NCBI GenBank assembly: GCA_947588895.1 | Contig: CANQBF010000009.1 | Span: forward strand, 1 to 35,223 | DNA length: 35,223 bases | Source of the DNA: an uncultured Bacilli bacterium | GTDB taxonomy: Bacteria > Bacillota_I > Bacilli_A > RF39 > UBA660 | Direction: 5' to 3' | In this document: piece after piece, positions 34,785 through 35,223 of the stretch | Layout of the letters: each line of letters begins with the position of its first letter | Position numbering within the stretch: the stretch's first letter is position 1 | The notes under the pieces: model-generated | What the model was told of the DNA's origin: nothing | Database searches by the model: none | The model's input: only the letters and a program-made list of their open reading frames with translations | Position numbers and translations under genes: made by a program

Positions 34785-35223
34785 TTAAAATCTAAAGTAC
34801 AAGAAGGGATTATAAGTATCACTAACTAAGAAAGATATAGTAATTATAAATAAAATAAGATAACTTATAAAAAATATTGTACAATAAACTCCTTTCCATT
34901 TACTATTTGTTATTTTTTCTTTAATAATTTTACTAACTGGCATTGAGAAAATACTAGCAATTATTAATATTAAACCATAATTTTTAATAAAGAAATAAAA
35001 GTCATTTTGAATAAAATTAGAAGTAAAAATATGTTTAGTAAAATTAATTAAAATGTTAATATCATCAAAGGCAAATATTAACCAACCAATTAAAATTAAA
35101 ATAATACTATATAGATGTTTCAAAATATTTGGTAATTTTTCCAAATATTTTTTTAAAACAAATTTTTCAATAATTATAATAATACCAAAGTATAATCCCC
35201 ATATAATAAAGTTCCATGCTGCT
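34785..35223 (-). CDS. MBOAT family O-acyltransferase (AlgI-like), C-terminal part; 5' end outside the window
   Basis: The open frame runs to the window edge: 'AAWNFIIWGLYFGIIIIIEKFVLKKYLEKLPN...' is the MBOAT C-terminal hallmark; paired with DHHW. Confidence 0.85.
   Translation of the reverse strand, partial: AAWNFIIWGLYFGIIIIIEKFVLKKYLEKLPNILKHLYSIILILIGWLIFAFDDINILINFTKHIFTSNFIQNDFYFFIKNYGLILIIASIFSMPVSKIIKEKITNSKWKGVYCTIFFISYLILFIITISFLVSDTYNPFLYFRF

Overview
The window is a very AT-rich (roughly a quarter GC by eye), densely coded chromosomal segment from a low-GC Firmicutes/Bacilli-type bacterium. It uses standard TGA stops. The organism has a cell wall (murE, VanY, CapA, mDAP-type M14 peptidase) and carries sporulation markers (a clear CotE homologue and two YjcZ-like micro-proteins). 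Housekeeping genes recognised: prs, ackA, nrnA-like DHH phosphoesterase, recX, prsA-like foldase, HIT protein, AlkD-like, rpsP, khpA, hsp20 with a CIRCE-like operator, mscL, UPF0154/YneF, serS with a T-box leader, murE, a disrupted miaB, vanY, and a DHHW/MBOAT acetylation pair at the right edge. Most interesting observations: (1) a 614-aa fusion of an IspH-fold domain (Cys ligands largely kept, all three catalytic His lost) to a trans-polyprenyl diphosphate synthase; (2) an adjacent ABC ATPase-like protein with every catalytic motif degenerate, paired with a small permease-like protein; (3) a tandem array of four paralogous unknown genes in which the fourth is a mosaic of its neighbours and is frameshifted exactly at a G7 tract, a candidate phase-variable locus; (4) a decayed DUF4143-type ATPase bracketed by three copies of a 40-46 bp palindromic element; (5) miaB split by what looks like an internal deletion. 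No rRNA, tRNA or CRISPR array was recognised.
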